A stretch of DNA of 64,000 nt, from contig NZ_FMZS01000016.1 of the NCBI RefSeq assembly GCF_900101265.1, positions 62,001-126,000 of the forward strand. The letters run 5' to 3'. The translations under genes and the position numbers were made by a program. Position 1 is the first letter of the stretch, and each line of letters starts with the position of its first letter. This DNA is from Massilia sp. PDC64 (lineage in GTDB: Bacteria > Pseudomonadota > Gammaproteobacteria > Burkholderiales > Burkholderiaceae_D). Under the pieces are notes generated by a model. That model was not told the DNA's origin. It saw nothing but the letters and a program-made list of their open reading frames with translations, and searched no databases. This document shows positions 37,268 to 46,001 of the stretch, piece by piece.

Positions 37268-37678
37268 ATGCGACCCAAACGCCTCGCTCCGAAGGGCGGC
37301 TGCCCCGTCGAACTCACTGTCTCCGTGATCGGCGGCGCCTGGAAACCGATGATCCTGTTCCACCTGCTCGTGGACGGAAAAAAGCGTTTCATGGAGCTGT
37401 CGCGCTGCGTGCCCGGTGCGACGCAGCGCATGCTGACCCTGCAGTTGCGCGAACTGGAGGCGGACGGGATCGTGATCCGCCACGTGTACCCGGAAGTGCC
37501 GCCGCGCGTGGAGTACGAACTCACGCCGATCGGCAAGCAGCTGGGCGCCGTGATGCGCAGCCTGCGCGACTGGGGTATCCGCTATCGCGCGGAGCACCCG
37601 GAACTGCTCGCCGCGTGGCAGACGGAGACCGCGCTGGACGTGTGTCCCGGCGACCGCATCGATACCGTACCGGGCTGA
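37268..37678 (+). CDS. HxlR-family transcriptional regulator
   Basis: A 136-residue winged-helix regulator of the HxlR family. Typical parts are the Cys12 region GGCPVELTVSVIGGAWKPMIL, RFMELSRCVPGATQRMLTLQLRELEADGIV in two halves, and YELTPIGKQL. Many HxlR proteins sense quinones, aldehydes or redox changes through the N-terminal Cys. It lies divergent from the glxA-like gene and 96 bp upstream of the phzF-like gene, which may be its target. Confidence 0.9.
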   Translation: MRPKRLAPKGGCPVELTVSVIGGAWKPMILFHLLVDGKKRFMELSRCVPGATQRMLTLQLRELEADGIVIRHVYPEVPPRVEYELTPIGKQLGAVMRSLRDWGIRYRAEHPELLAAWQTETALDVCPGDRIDTVPG

Positions 37679-37774
37679 CCGCCGCTACAGTGCCGGTCGC
37701 GGTCCGCCGACTGTGCCTGTCGACGCCGGCCGCCCTTGCGTAGACTGGTCCCATCCCAACAGCACGAGGCCCGC

Positions 37775-38653
37775 ATGGCACGCCACCCGTTCAAGACCGT
37801 CGACGTCTTCACCGCCACCCCGTTCCTGGGCAATCCGCTCGCCGTCGTGTTCGACGCCGACGAGCTCTCGACCGAGCAGATGCAGCGCATCGCCAACTGG
37901 ACCAACCTGTCCGAGACGACGTTCGTGCTGCGCCCCACGCAGGCCGGGGCCGACTACCGCGTGCGCATCTTCACGCCCGGCGCGGAACTGCCATTCGCGG
38001 GCCATCCCACCATCGGTACCGCGCACGCGCTGCTGGAAGCGGGCAGGATCGCGCCGCGTGCCGGCGTCCTCGTACAGGAATGCGCGCGGGGCCTGGTCCG
38101 GCTGGACGTGACGCATGCGGACGACGGCGCGCGCTGGATCGGTTTCGAGCTGCCGGCGGCGACGATCACGCCGCTGGATGCGGGGCAGGCCGATGAACTG
38201 GCGGGCATCCTGGGCACGCCGCTGGCCGGCATCGCCCCGCCGTGCCTCGTGGATGCGGGCACGCGCTGGGTCGTCGCGCAATTGCCGGACGCCCGCGCCG
38301 TGCTGGCCGCCGCGCCGGACCTGCAACGCATGAAAGCCCACGACACGGCAACCGGCAACACGGGCGTGATCGTGTTCGGGCCGCACACCGACGGCAACGC
38401 CGCACGCATCGAGGTACGCGCGTTCGCGCCCGCGCACGGCGTGGACGAAGACCCTGTGTGCGGCAGCGGCAACGGGTCCATCGCGGCATACCTGCGCCAC
38501 ACGGGCCAGGTGGACACGTTCGGCCGCGATTTCCTGTCCAGCCAGGGCGCCGCCGTCGGCCGGGCCGGCATCCTGCGCCTGCAGATCGCCGACGATGCGA
38601 TCCGGGTCGGCGGCAACGCCGTCACGTGCATCGACGGCCACCTGGCGTTTTGA
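37775..38653 (+). CDS. PhzF-family epimerase/isomerase
   Basis: A 292-residue protein with the two-fold diaminopimelate-epimerase-like PhzF fold. Visible marks are FLGNPLAVVFD, the catalytic Glu47 in NLSETTF, PFAGHPTIGTAHALL, EDPVCGSGNGSIAAYL. No phenazine genes are near, so it is one of the common PhzF-like proteins of unknown substrate. The ATG at 37775 has GAGG upstream. It may be controlled by the HxlR protein encoded before it. Confidence 0.87.
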   Translation: MARHPFKTVDVFTATPFLGNPLAVVFDADELSTEQMQRIANWTNLSETTFVLRPTQAGADYRVRIFTPGAELPFAGHPTIGTAHALLEAGRIAPRAGVLVQECARGLVRLDVTHADDGARWIGFELPAATITPLDAGQADELAGILGTPLAGIAPPCLVDAGTRWVVAQLPDARAVLAAAPDLQRMKAHDTATGNTGVIVFGPHTDGNAARIEVRAFAPAHGVDEDPVCGSGNGSIAAYLRHTGQVDTFGRDFLSSQGAAVGRAGILRLQIADDAIRVGGNAVTCIDGHLAF

Positions 38654-38717
38654 GGTCTTGCTCGAACCGCCGGGCCGGGCTACGCTGGCGGTTTCGATCA
38701 CGGCACGGAGAACGCGC

Positions 38718-39068
38718 ATGGCAACGGACAGGAGCTTCATCGACTACGTCGCGGAAGTGGTGGGATTGGGGGCGCGGCTGACGCACCGGAAGATGTTCGG
38801 CGAATACGCCCTGTACGTGGACGACAAGGTCGTCGCCTTCGCGTGCGACGGCAGCCTGTTCGTCAAGCCGTCCGAGGCCGCCGCGCGGCTCGCGCCCGAC
38901 CTGCCGCAAGGGCCGCCCTACCCCGGCGCCAAGGATTACCCCATCGCGGACGAACTGCTCGACGAGCCGGAAGCGCTGCGCCGCCTGCTGCTCGAGACGG
39001 CCGCGATCATGCCGCCGCCGAAGCCGAAGAAGCCGGCCACATCGCGTGCGAAAGGGCGTGCGGGCTGA
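38718..39068 (+). CDS. TfoX N-terminal-domain protein
   Basis: A 116-residue protein with the TfoX/Sxy N-terminal fold (DYVAEVV, HRKMFGEYALYVDDKVVAF, LFVKPSEAA, YPGAKDYPIADELLDEPEALRRLL in parts) but without the C-terminal TfoX domain that full competence regulators have. A Lys/Pro-rich tail follows. GGAG lies seven bases before the ATG. Stand-alone members are widespread and uncharacterised, so competence control should not be assumed. Confidence 0.85.
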   Translation: MATDRSFIDYVAEVVGLGARLTHRKMFGEYALYVDDKVVAFACDGSLFVKPSEAAARLAPDLPQGPPYPGAKDYPIADELLDEPEALRRLLLETAAIMPPPKPKKPATSRAKGRAG

Positions 39069-39201
39069 CGGCGCGATATCGCGGTCGTGACCGTTCGTGA
39101 CTTTTCCGCTTCGCCGGGCTCCTATGCTGGGGTACGCGGCCAGGATCGGCTACATCCATACGTCGCCGCATCCTGCAATCCTTAAAAACCTGGAAACCGA
39201 A

Positions 39202-39576
39202 TTGCGAAACTTTAGCCGTCCCCTCGTCCTCGCCGCACTCGCATCAGGCCTGAACGCATACGCTGCCGATGTATCGAAAGAGCTGTCCTGGTCCTCGGTG
39301 CAACTGGAAGGCGCCCACTTGCAATTGGTCAGTCCGAAGGAGAAGGACCGTTCCCAGGATCTGTATTTTTCGAAGGACGGCAACCTGGTCATCACGAGCT
39401 GCATCAAAGGCACATGCACGGGCCCGGTGATCGTCTGGAAAATCGAAAACAACCGCCTCAAGACGGGCTATGCACCGAGCGAAGGCGATGCGCTGGTCAA
39501 CGTACAGGGCAACCGGCTCACGCTTCGGGAGCCTTCCGGAAAGATCGTCGTGTATGAAATCAGGGGCAGGCGCTGA
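39202..39576 (+). CDS. Hypothetical secreted protein
   Basis: I start at a TTG (39202) because the product then opens with a clean signal peptide (RNFSRPLVLAALASGLNAYA) of a 124-residue exported protein; earlier in-frame ATGs at 39097 and 39124 put 25-35 residues before it. The mature part has two Cys (CIKGTC) and a beta-strand pattern, and no family that I recognise. Its stop is two bases before the next open frame, with a probable shared transcript. Confidence 0.5.
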   Translation: MRNFSRPLVLAALASGLNAYAADVSKELSWSSVQLEGAHLQLVSPKEKDRSQDLYFSKDGNLVITSCIKGTCTGPVIVWKIENNRLKTGYAPSEGDALVNVQGNRLTLREPSGKIVVYEIRGRR

Positions 39577-39605
39577 CCATGCGCTCCAGCGGAGGCGAGG
39601 CCGTC

Positions 39606-40385
39606 ATGCGCATGTTCTCGAAGCCGATCGGCCGCGGGCTTCTGCTGCTCCTGATTTGCAATGCCATTCCTTCGTATGAGCGCATCTTCGACACCTTCCG
39701 GCCGTCCTGGACTGCCCTCGGAAGAGATGATCTGGAAAAGAGAACGGGCACCTTCGTACGGGTGAAAGATGGGATCGTATTTGCCATCAACCTCGACACC
39801 TGGGACGTTCACTTCAGGGAGCGTTGGCATCGGTTTCGAATCGGCTACCCACTCAGTCCCATCACAATCGATTTCGAGCAAAGGAAGAAGCAGATCCAGG
39901 GGCGTATCGAGACGAACTGGCTTGTCCTTCGGCTGGCCATCACGTGCATGCTCTGGATGCTATTGGAATCGTGCCTGTTCCTGAGCAGGGGAGAATCGTC
40001 CCGGCCCCGCTTGCGGGCGCGAACCGGCTGGCATGCCCGCCTGAACAACTCCTTCATTCACGGCGTCGCGGCCTATTCTGCCTTTGCCTCGCCCCCTTAC
40101 TTTCACAGCAACCTGGCCTGGTGGCTGGCCGCGATGATCTGCGTCTACGCGGGGTGGCATCATCGACGTAACGTGGCCGCCTTCCTCGGTGGCATAGTCC
40201 TGGCCATCCTCGGCTGGACCACCTTCGGTATCCTGAGTTCGCCCGGCGTTGGCGCGGGTGTCTTCTTCATGGTCCCGTTCGCGCTGCTCGTCCTCCTGCC
40301 GGAGGCGCTTGCAGCGTACGTTGTCGGTCGGGTACTCTTCATGATCGCGCACCGAAGCATCGGCAGCACTGGAGGCGACGCCTGA
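39606..40385 (+). CDS. Hypothetical membrane protein
   Basis: A 259-residue protein with a first hydrophobic stretch (GRGLLLLLICNAI), a periplasmic part of about 90 residues, then a hydrophobic segment (LRLAITCMLWMLLESCLFL) and four more towards the C-terminus. I chose the ATG at 39606, ten bases after GGAGG; an ATG at 39579 is possible. No family is recognised. The codon use is less GC-biased than in the neighbours, as is that of the preceding gene, which may point to acquired DNA. It faces the beta-helix gene tail to tail. Confidence 0.6.
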   Translation: MRMFSKPIGRGLLLLLICNAIPSYERIFDTFRPSWTALGRDDLEKRTGTFVRVKDGIVFAINLDTWDVHFRERWHRFRIGYPLSPITIDFEQRKKQIQGRIETNWLVLRLAITCMLWMLLESCLFLSRGESSRPRLRARTGWHARLNNSFIHGVAAYSAFASPPYFHSNLAWWLAAMICVYAGWHHRRNVAAFLGGIVLAILGWTTFGILSSPGVGAGVFFMVPFALLVLLPEALAAYVVGRVLFMIAHRSIGSTGGDA

Positions 40386-40406
40386 CCCATGCCCCCATCC
40401 GGCGCT

Positions 40407-42023
40407 TCACCGTCCGGGCCGATAACTGCAGGTCTTCAAGGAACCATGGTCAGGATCGCCGAACGTCGCGTTCGAACAGGTCACGGGACCCGTGAGTACC
40501 TTGGTCACGTATTTGCCTTCGGTACCGTAACGCACCCGGTTGGTGCCGCTGAGCTGGCAGATGGCGCCCTCGCCCGCGCACGGCGTCCAGGCGCTTGCGG
40601 CGGCTTTCGGCGCCGCGGCCGGCGCCGCCGTGGTGACGCTGGCATAGCTGCAGGTCTTGGGGAGGCCGCGCGCCGGGTCGCCGAACACGGCTGTCGTGCA
40701 GGGCGTCGCTGCGGTCACGATCTTCGACGTGTACAGTCCCTTGCCGCCGAAGCGCACTTCACGCGTGCCGCTGAACCGGCAGTCCTTGCCTTCGGCGGCG
40801 CATTCGGTCCAGGTCACCGCTTTCGCACTGGACCTGAAGTCCGACAGCGCGAAAGCGCCCAGATCCAGCGCACCGGCCACGGGACGCTCCTCGCCCGACG
40901 CGACATCCTTGTACTGCCCGGTCGGCGCCAGCGCCACGCCGGCGGCCGACTTGCCCGGATCGGTGCCCGCGCCGATCACGAGCGCGCTGGCGAAGCGTCG
41001 CAGACTGGCGGTCGAGCGGTCGGCGCTGTCCGGCGCGAACGCGCGGTAGTTATTCTTCAGTACCGCGGAGGCCTGGGTGCTGAGTATCCCGTTGCCCACG
41101 AAAATATTGTTCTGGATGAGCGCGGGCGTCGACACCTTGCCGCTGACGAACAGGAACGTCCCGCCGGCGAAGTCGTTCACGACCGTGTTGTTGACGAAGT
41201 ACAGGTCCTGGCCCGGATTAGTCGCACCTTCCTCGCCGTACGCCACGATGGCCGGGTTCTGGTTGGCGGCCGGCTGCTGGATGACGTTGCCGATGACGTA
41301 GGAGGTGCCTGCGTTCGGGAGGTCGATCTCGTAGCTTGGCTGGCCCGACGCGGTGCTGCCGTGTTCGCCCGGATTCGTGCTCGAGAAGCGGTTGTAGACG
41401 ATCGTGTTCGTCACCGCGCGCGACTTCAGGTTGTGGCCGACGTTCGCATCGTGCGAATAGCTGTAGCGGAACGTCAGGCTCCTGACCTTGCCGATGTACA
41501 GGTTGTGGGTCTGGCCGTCGCCGCGGCCGTTGTGGCCGAACTCCGTGTATTCGATCAGGATGTCGCTGTTCGGGTTGGCATTGGCCAGGATGCCGTTCTC
41601 GTTATCGTGGATGAACGAATTACGCAGCGTAAAACCCGCACCCTGCAGGCGGAAGGCGGCGCCATTGCCGTCCATGACCTTCGCACCGAACATTTCGACG
41701 TTGTCGACGGTCAGGTTGTTGCCGTTGACGACCCAGATACCCTTGTCGGCGGCGTTCTTGCCGGCGGCGTCGATCTTCGGACGGCCGTTGACGCCGCGGA
41801 TGGTCAGGTCGTGGCGATTGATGCTGCAGGCGTCGCCGCTGTACGTCGTGTTGCCGGTGATTTCGATGACGTCGCCGTCGCGGGCAGCGCCGATGGCCGC
41901 GCACGGTGCGGAATAAGCCTTGCCGGGGCCGACGGACAGTGTGGCGGCCGAAGCGCTGCCGATGACGGCTGCGGCCAGACACATGGCCGACATCGCGCCG
42001 GATACGATGTGCTTGCTATGCAT
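40407..42023 (-). CDS. Secreted parallel beta-helix protein with two C-terminal repeats
   Basis: A 538-residue exported protein (signal ending GSASAA). Residues about 30-395 form a right-handed beta-helix of the pectate-lyase/Beta_helix type (HDLTIRGVNGRPKIDAAG, GIWVVNGNNLTVDNVEMFG, FIHDNENGILA, YVIGNVIQQPA). The C-terminus has two copies (about 405-461 and 479-536) of a module with W, four Cys and the frame W-x2-CA-x-EG-x3-C-x-SGT-x2-VR-(F/Y)G, ending FGDP...KTCSY, joined by an Ala/Pro linker. Similar modules end other secreted plant-wall enzymes; I know no name for it and infer binding to polysaccharide. No lyase catalytic set is obvious, so a pectin-active role rests on fold and context. 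Confidence 0.75.
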   Translation of the reverse strand: MHSKHIVSGAMSAMCLAAAVIGSASAATLSVGPGKAYSAPCAAIGAARDGDVIEITGNTTYSGDACSINRHDLTIRGVNGRPKIDAAGKNAADKGIWVVNGNNLTVDNVEMFGAKVMDGNGAAFRLQGAGFTLRNSFIHDNENGILANANPNSDILIEYTEFGHNGRGDGQTHNLYIGKVRSLTFRYSYSHDANVGHNLKSRAVTNTIVYNRFSSTNPGEHGSTASGQPSYEIDLPNAGTSYVIGNVIQQPAANQNPAIVAYGEEGATNPGQDLYFVNNTVVNDFAGGTFLFVSGKVSTPALIQNNIFVGNGILSTQASAVLKNNYRAFAPDSADRSTASLRRFASALVIGAGTDPGKSAAGVALAPTGQYKDVASGEERPVAGALDLGAFALSDFRSSAKAVTWTECAAEGKDCRFSGTREVRFGGKGLYTSKIVTAATPCTTAVFGDPARGLPKTCSYASVTTAAPAAAPKAAASAWTPCAGEGAICQLSGTNRVRYGTEGKYVTKVLTGPVTCSNATFGDPDHGSLKTCSYRPGR

Positions 42024-42119
42024 GAGCGGAGAATAGCACGGTTCGGCACGGCGCCGTCTTACCGATGCGTGACAATCCACGTACTTCCCGGCCGGGATTT
42101 CCGTTAATCTTCTAACCCC

Positions 42120-42857
42120 ATGAAAACCTTCGTCAAACTCGTGTTGTTCGCGTCGGCACTGGCCGTTCCCGTCCGCGCACTGTGCTCGTCCGCCTGGGTG
42201 GCCCGCGCCTTCGTGGGCGCGCAGGGCTATGTGCAGATCGACGACGGCGTGTATGCCGCGCGGGACCTGCCGCTCGAGGAGCGCCGGCGCGCCCTGACCG
42301 CCCTGCGCGCGGCCCGCGGGCGTATCGCCGCGACGTTCGGCATGCCGGTGGCGCGGCCGACGACGATTATCGCGGCCGATGACCGGGAAGCGGCGCGCCT
42401 CGGGCTGGTGGGCAACGTCCCCGGCACGGCGTTCATCTCGCCGCTGCGCACCGAGGTGGTTCTGAACCTGGCGCACTTCAGCATCGACGTCACGGCCCAC
42501 GAACTGGTCCATGCCGAAGTGGCGCAACGTCTCGGGTTCTGGACCCGCGCCGTCAAGTTGCCGGTGTGGTTCGACGAAGGCGTCGCCGTCCAGCTCGACC
42601 GGCGCGATCCTTACCTCATCGATTGCGGCGCCGTCGGCGCACAGCGCATCCGCGACGTGCGGCAACTGACGACCGTACGGCGTTTCTGGCATGGCGACCG
42701 TGGACGGATCATGCGCAACTACCAGGCCGCCAGGTGCGCGGCGGCCGAAGTGCTCGAGCGGCACCCGCCGCGCACGCTGTACGCGTCGCTGGCGCGGCTG
42801 ACCCACGGTGAGGAGTTCGACGCCGTGTTCGGGCCTGACCCGGCCAGTCCACGCTGA
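42120..42857 (+). CDS. Secreted HExxH metalloprotease-like protein
   Basis: A 245-residue exported protein (signal ending PVRAL). TAHELVHAEV gives a HExxH zinc site (His127, Glu128, His131) and WFDEGVAVQLD supplies a likely third ligand (Glu153), the pattern of gluzincin or M1-like peptidases of small size. The remainder matches no family I can name. It is ten bases upstream of lspA on the same strand; a periplasmic peptidase next to the lipoprotein signal peptidase may be chance. Confidence 0.65.
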   Translation: MKTFVKLVLFASALAVPVRALCSSAWVARAFVGAQGYVQIDDGVYAARDLPLEERRRALTALRAARGRIAATFGMPVARPTTIIAADDREAARLGLVGNVPGTAFISPLRTEVVLNLAHFSIDVTAHELVHAEVAQRLGFWTRAVKLPVWFDEGVAVQLDRRDPYLIDCGAVGAQRIRDVRQLTTVRRFWHGDRGRIMRNYQAARCAAAEVLERHPPRTLYASLARLTHGEEFDAVFGPDPASPR

Positions 42858-42866
42858 ACCCAACGA

Positions 42867-43352
42867 ATGGCTTCCTTCATGCCCCTGCTACGCATCGCGA
42901 TCGCATCGCTTGTCTTCTTTGGCCTCGACCGTCTTTCCAAGATCGTCATCGTCGAACGCCTCGACCTGGCGACCCTCCACCACCTCCCCGCCTGGCCGCC
43001 CTACCTGAATTTCGTGATGGCCTGGAACAAGGGTGTCAATTTCGGTTTCCTGAACGGCTTCGATGCCCGCTGGCTGCTCGTCGCGCTCAGTATCGCCGTC
43101 TCGCTGGCGCTGGCATCCTGGGCGCGCAACAGGTCGGGATGGCCGCTGTTGCTCGCCTGTGGCGCCATCATCGGCGGCGCTCTCGGCAATGCGTACGACC
43201 GGATCGTGTACGGCGCGGTGGCCGACTACATCAACGTGAGCTGCTGCGGCATCGCCAACCCGTATTCGTTCAACGTCGCCGACGTGTGGATTTTCGGCGG
43301 CGCGCTGTTCCTGGTGCTGGCGAACGATTTCGGCCGCCGCACGAAAATTTAG
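42867..43352 (+). CDS. lspA: Signal peptidase II
   Basis: A 161-residue inner-membrane aspartyl protease that cuts the signal from prolipoproteins. Four hydrophobic segments and the family boxes are present: the catalytic Asp pair is Asp120 (GAVADYINV) and Asp139 (FNVADVWIF), with the GGALGNAYDRIVYG box before them. Unlike the usual chromosomal lspA it is not next to ileS, and it carries a CC pair (SCCG) between the catalytic boxes, so it may be a second copy. An ATG at 42879 is an alternative start. Confidence 0.88.
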   Translation: MASFMPLLRIAIASLVFFGLDRLSKIVIVERLDLATLHHLPAWPPYLNFVMAWNKGVNFGFLNGFDARWLLVALSIAVSLALASWARNRSGWPLLLACGAIIGGALGNAYDRIVYGAVADYINVSCCGIANPYSFNVADVWIFGGALFLVLANDFGRRTKI

Positions 43353-43422
43353 TTATCGATATCATCCGGTGCGCAGGCTGTGCTAGCATGCGTGCTCGTT
43401 CCCATTTCGACCAAGAGCCGCC

Positions 43423-44394
43423 ATGCAGATGCCACGCCGTTTCCTCGCCGTTCTCGTCCCTACCCTGTCGATCGCCCTGACCGCGCATGCGGCCGCGCCG
43501 GAGACCGGTCGACCGATCTCCACCCGCTTCAACGCGGACCCTTCGCCGCACTACTTCCCCGCCGCGAAGGGCGACAAGTTCTACCTGTACGCGACGGACG
43601 ACGCGTCGAACACGGGCAAATACTGGGATTCCGTCACGTGGCGCCTGTACACGTCGCCGGACATGAAGACGTGGCGCGACGCGGGCGTGCCGCTGGCCGT
43701 CACCGTGTTCAAGTGGGCGCGGCCCGATGCGAAGGCATGGGCGCCGGAAGCGGCCTACCGCAACGGCAAGTATTATTTCTATGCGCCCGTCGGCGGCGAC
43801 AAGATCGGCGTGGCCGTGTCGGACCGGCCGGACGGCGGCTTCGTCGACGCGCGCAAGGGTCCGCTCGTCGACCGCGAGCGCGACGTGAACGCGGGCGACG
43901 AACCGATCGACCCGGCCGTCTTCGTCGACAAGGATGGGCAGGCGTACATGTACTTCGGCACGCGCGTACCGAAGGTCGTGAAGCTGAAGCCCGACATGAT
44001 CTCGCTGGACGGCCCGATCCGCATCGTGAAGATCGACGGCCTGCCGGCGTCCGACCCGAAGAAGAAATATGGCGAAGCGCCGTTCCTGCACGAGCATAAC
44101 GGCGTCTACTACTTCTCGTTCTCGTCCGGCTGGCCCGGCCAGATCCTGTACGCGACCGCGAGCTCGCCGATGGGTCCCTTCACGTACCGCGGCGTCATGA
44201 TCGACTACCTGAAGATCTCGACGAACCACCAGGCCATCCTCGAACACGACGGGAAGAGCTGGGTGTTCTACCACGACGCCCTGCTGCCGGGCGGTGGCGG
44301 CTACCGCCGCTCGATCGCCATCGCGCCGCTGGAATACGGCGCGGACGGCTCGATCAAACAGGTCGCCATCAAGCCCGGCCAGCCGAACGACTGA
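43423..44394 (+). CDS. Secreted GH43 glycosidase (1)
   Basis: A 323-residue exported five-bladed propeller enzyme (signal ending LTAHAAA). The GH43 triad is in place: base Asp39 in FNADPSP, the middle Asp in EPIDPAVFVDKDG and acid Glu in YGEAPFLHEHNG. GH43 covers arabinofuranosidases, arabinanases, xylosidases and exo-galactanases; arabinan or galactan side chains of RG-I are the likely target given the other genes. AAGAG lies before the ATG at 43423. It is alone, convergent with the PspA-like operon. Confidence 0.88.
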   Translation: MQMPRRFLAVLVPTLSIALTAHAAAPETGRPISTRFNADPSPHYFPAAKGDKFYLYATDDASNTGKYWDSVTWRLYTSPDMKTWRDAGVPLAVTVFKWARPDAKAWAPEAAYRNGKYYFYAPVGGDKIGVAVSDRPDGGFVDARKGPLVDRERDVNAGDEPIDPAVFVDKDGQAYMYFGTRVPKVVKLKPDMISLDGPIRIVKIDGLPASDPKKKYGEAPFLHEHNGVYYFSFSSGWPGQILYATASSPMGPFTYRGVMIDYLKISTNHQAILEHDGKSWVFYHDALLPGGGGYRRSIAIAPLEYGADGSIKQVAIKPGQPND

Positions 44395-44409
44395 CCGGGC
44401 ACGTCATCC

Positions 44410-45174
44410 TCAGGCCGCCGTCTTGCCCGACAGGCGCTTGAGGCGTTCCAGCGCGCTCTCGCCGGCCGTCTCGGGCTGGCTGACGGACTTGCGGATCGCA
44501 TCCAGTTCCGCCTGCTGGTCCAGCGGCTTCTGGCCGATGTCGGCGACGATGCGCAGGCCGGATGCTTCGTTCGTCACGGCCTGGGCGCGGCGGGTCAGCG
44601 CGGACAGCGCCGTCGAGTTGCCGCGCATGCTCGTGAGGCCGGCCAGCTGTTCCTGGCGCTCGATGCGCAGTTCCTGCAACTCCTTCTGCGCCTTGGCGGA
44701 AGCCAGCGCCTGCATCGCCTTCTTCGCCTGGGCATCGAATTCGGCCAGCTGCTTCGACAGCGCGTCGACGATCTTCTGCAGTTCGTCCATGTACGCCTTC
44801 GCATCCGCCTCTTCCTGGATTTCCTGCGGCAGGCGCGCCTTGTTCGCTTCCAGCTCGTCGCAGAACATCGTCACGGTCGCTTCCGAGATCGTGCCCGCGG
44901 CCAGGCGCTCGGCCAGCTTCTCGGCGGCGCGTTCGTCGTTGGCGATCAGGTTCTGCAGGTTCACCACGTCGCCATGCTCCTTGTCGAACGACGCGCGCGC
45001 CGTCGCCAGCAGTTGCGCCGTCTCGCGCAGGGTGGCGACCAGGCGGTCGCGGTCGGCCTCGGTCGCGGTTTCGGGGTCGAAGTTGGCGATGACTTCGGCG
45101 ATGCGGTTGCCCAGTGCGCCGAAATGCTTCGTGACCAGTCGTGCGGTCAGGCCCCATCCACTAGCGTTGCTCAT
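44410..45174 (-). CDS. PspA/IM30-like coiled-coil protein
   Basis: A 254-residue protein, nearly all helical with long heptad patterns (about 50-190), without signal or membrane segment. Its end (ALERLKRLSGK) and general build are like those of PspA/IM30 relatives such as E. coli YjfJ; the homology is faint by eye. It follows a DUF2491 (YjfK-like) gene, and yjfJ-yjfK neighbours in E. coli support the call. A role in membrane upkeep under stress is inferred. Confidence 0.6.
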   Translation of the reverse strand: MSNASGWGLTARLVTKHFGALGNRIAEVIANFDPETATEADRDRLVATLRETAQLLATARASFDKEHGDVVNLQNLIANDERAAEKLAERLAAGTISEATVTMFCDELEANKARLPQEIQEEADAKAYMDELQKIVDALSKQLAEFDAQAKKAMQALASAKAQKELQELRIERQEQLAGLTSMRGNSTALSALTRRAQAVTNEASGLRIVADIGQKPLDQQAELDAIRKSVSQPETAGESALERLKRLSGKTAA

Positions 45175-45213
45175 TGTTGTTCCTTTCTGCGGTGAAGAAA
45201 ACGGTTTATACGG

Positions 45214-45996
45214 TTACTGGATGACGATGCGTTCCTGCTCGACGGGGATGCCGATCACGAAATCGACGTGAATGCCCCGCTTGCCCGCATCGCCATCGAC
45301 GCTTTCCACGATCTCCGTCGTGATCAATAAATATTCGCGGCTGCCGTCCGCCAGCCGGCGCACGTACGGCATGAAATACATTTCCTGGCGCAGGCCGTGC
45401 ATGCCCGCTGCATCGTCGATGCGCGTCTCGCGGCCCTTGAACGGACTGGCGAACTGCGCGTCGCCGCCTGCGTCCCGGGTGTAGTCGAGACGGTCCGATT
45501 CGCCGAACACGGTCGCCAGTTCTTGCGCCCCCAGCATGTCGGCCAGTTGTTCGCGCCACAGCGTGTAGCCCGCGTCGCCGAGGCCGTAGCCGGCCACGCC
45601 CGTGTAGGCGTCCTGGTCGTCGGCCGTCTCCGGGATGATGCGCGCCAGTTGGGTGCAGTACAGGACTTCGGCCACCTTGCCGTCGTCGCCGCAGAACACC
45701 TGCAGGAATTTTTCGTCCGCCGCGTCGTCGCCCTTGTCGAGGTACAGGCGGTACAGCTCGGTCTCCGGTTGCAGGCGGATCTGCGACACGGCGAGGATGC
45801 GGGTGTCGCCCGCCGCCGGCATCGCGATCAGCGAACCGTTCGCCTGCGCGCGGATGATCGGCGACATCTGGATCTGCACGACGCTGCCGATGCGCGCACC
45901 GAGCGGCGCGTCGTCGTCCGCGCGGGCCTCGCCCTTCGTCACGCCCTTGTTCGCGGCCACCGCACGCACGTAGCTGAAGACATCCTTCCAGGCCAT
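45214..45996 (-). CDS. DUF2491 family protein (YjfK-like)
   Basis: A 260-residue soluble protein (start chosen at 45996, ten bases after AAGGAA). Sequence runs such as LGARIGSVVQIQMSPI, ELYRLYLDKGDD, VLYCTQLARIIPE and RQEMYFMPYVRRL fit DUF2491, whose member YjfK is encoded beside a PspA-like protein in E. coli. Function is unknown. It lies five bases after the low-complexity membrane protein gene and 39 bases before the PspA-like gene, so three genes form one unit. Confidence 0.75.
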   Translation of the reverse strand: MAWKDVFSYVRAVAANKGVTKGEARADDDAPLGARIGSVVQIQMSPIIRAQANGSLIAMPAAGDTRILAVSQIRLQPETELYRLYLDKGDDAADEKFLQVFCGDDGKVAEVLYCTQLARIIPETADDQDAYTGVAGYGLGDAGYTLWREQLADMLGAQELATVFGESDRLDYTRDAGGDAQFASPFKGRETRIDDAAGMHGLRQEMYFMPYVRRLADGSREYLLITTEIVESVDGDAGKRGIHVDFVIGIPVEQERIVIQ

Positions 45997-46001
45997 TCTC
46001 G

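Noticed and set aside
39097..39201. Longer N-terminus for the small secreted protein
   Set aside because: It would put 35 residues ahead of a normal signal peptide; still possible, but the TTG start explains the sequence better.
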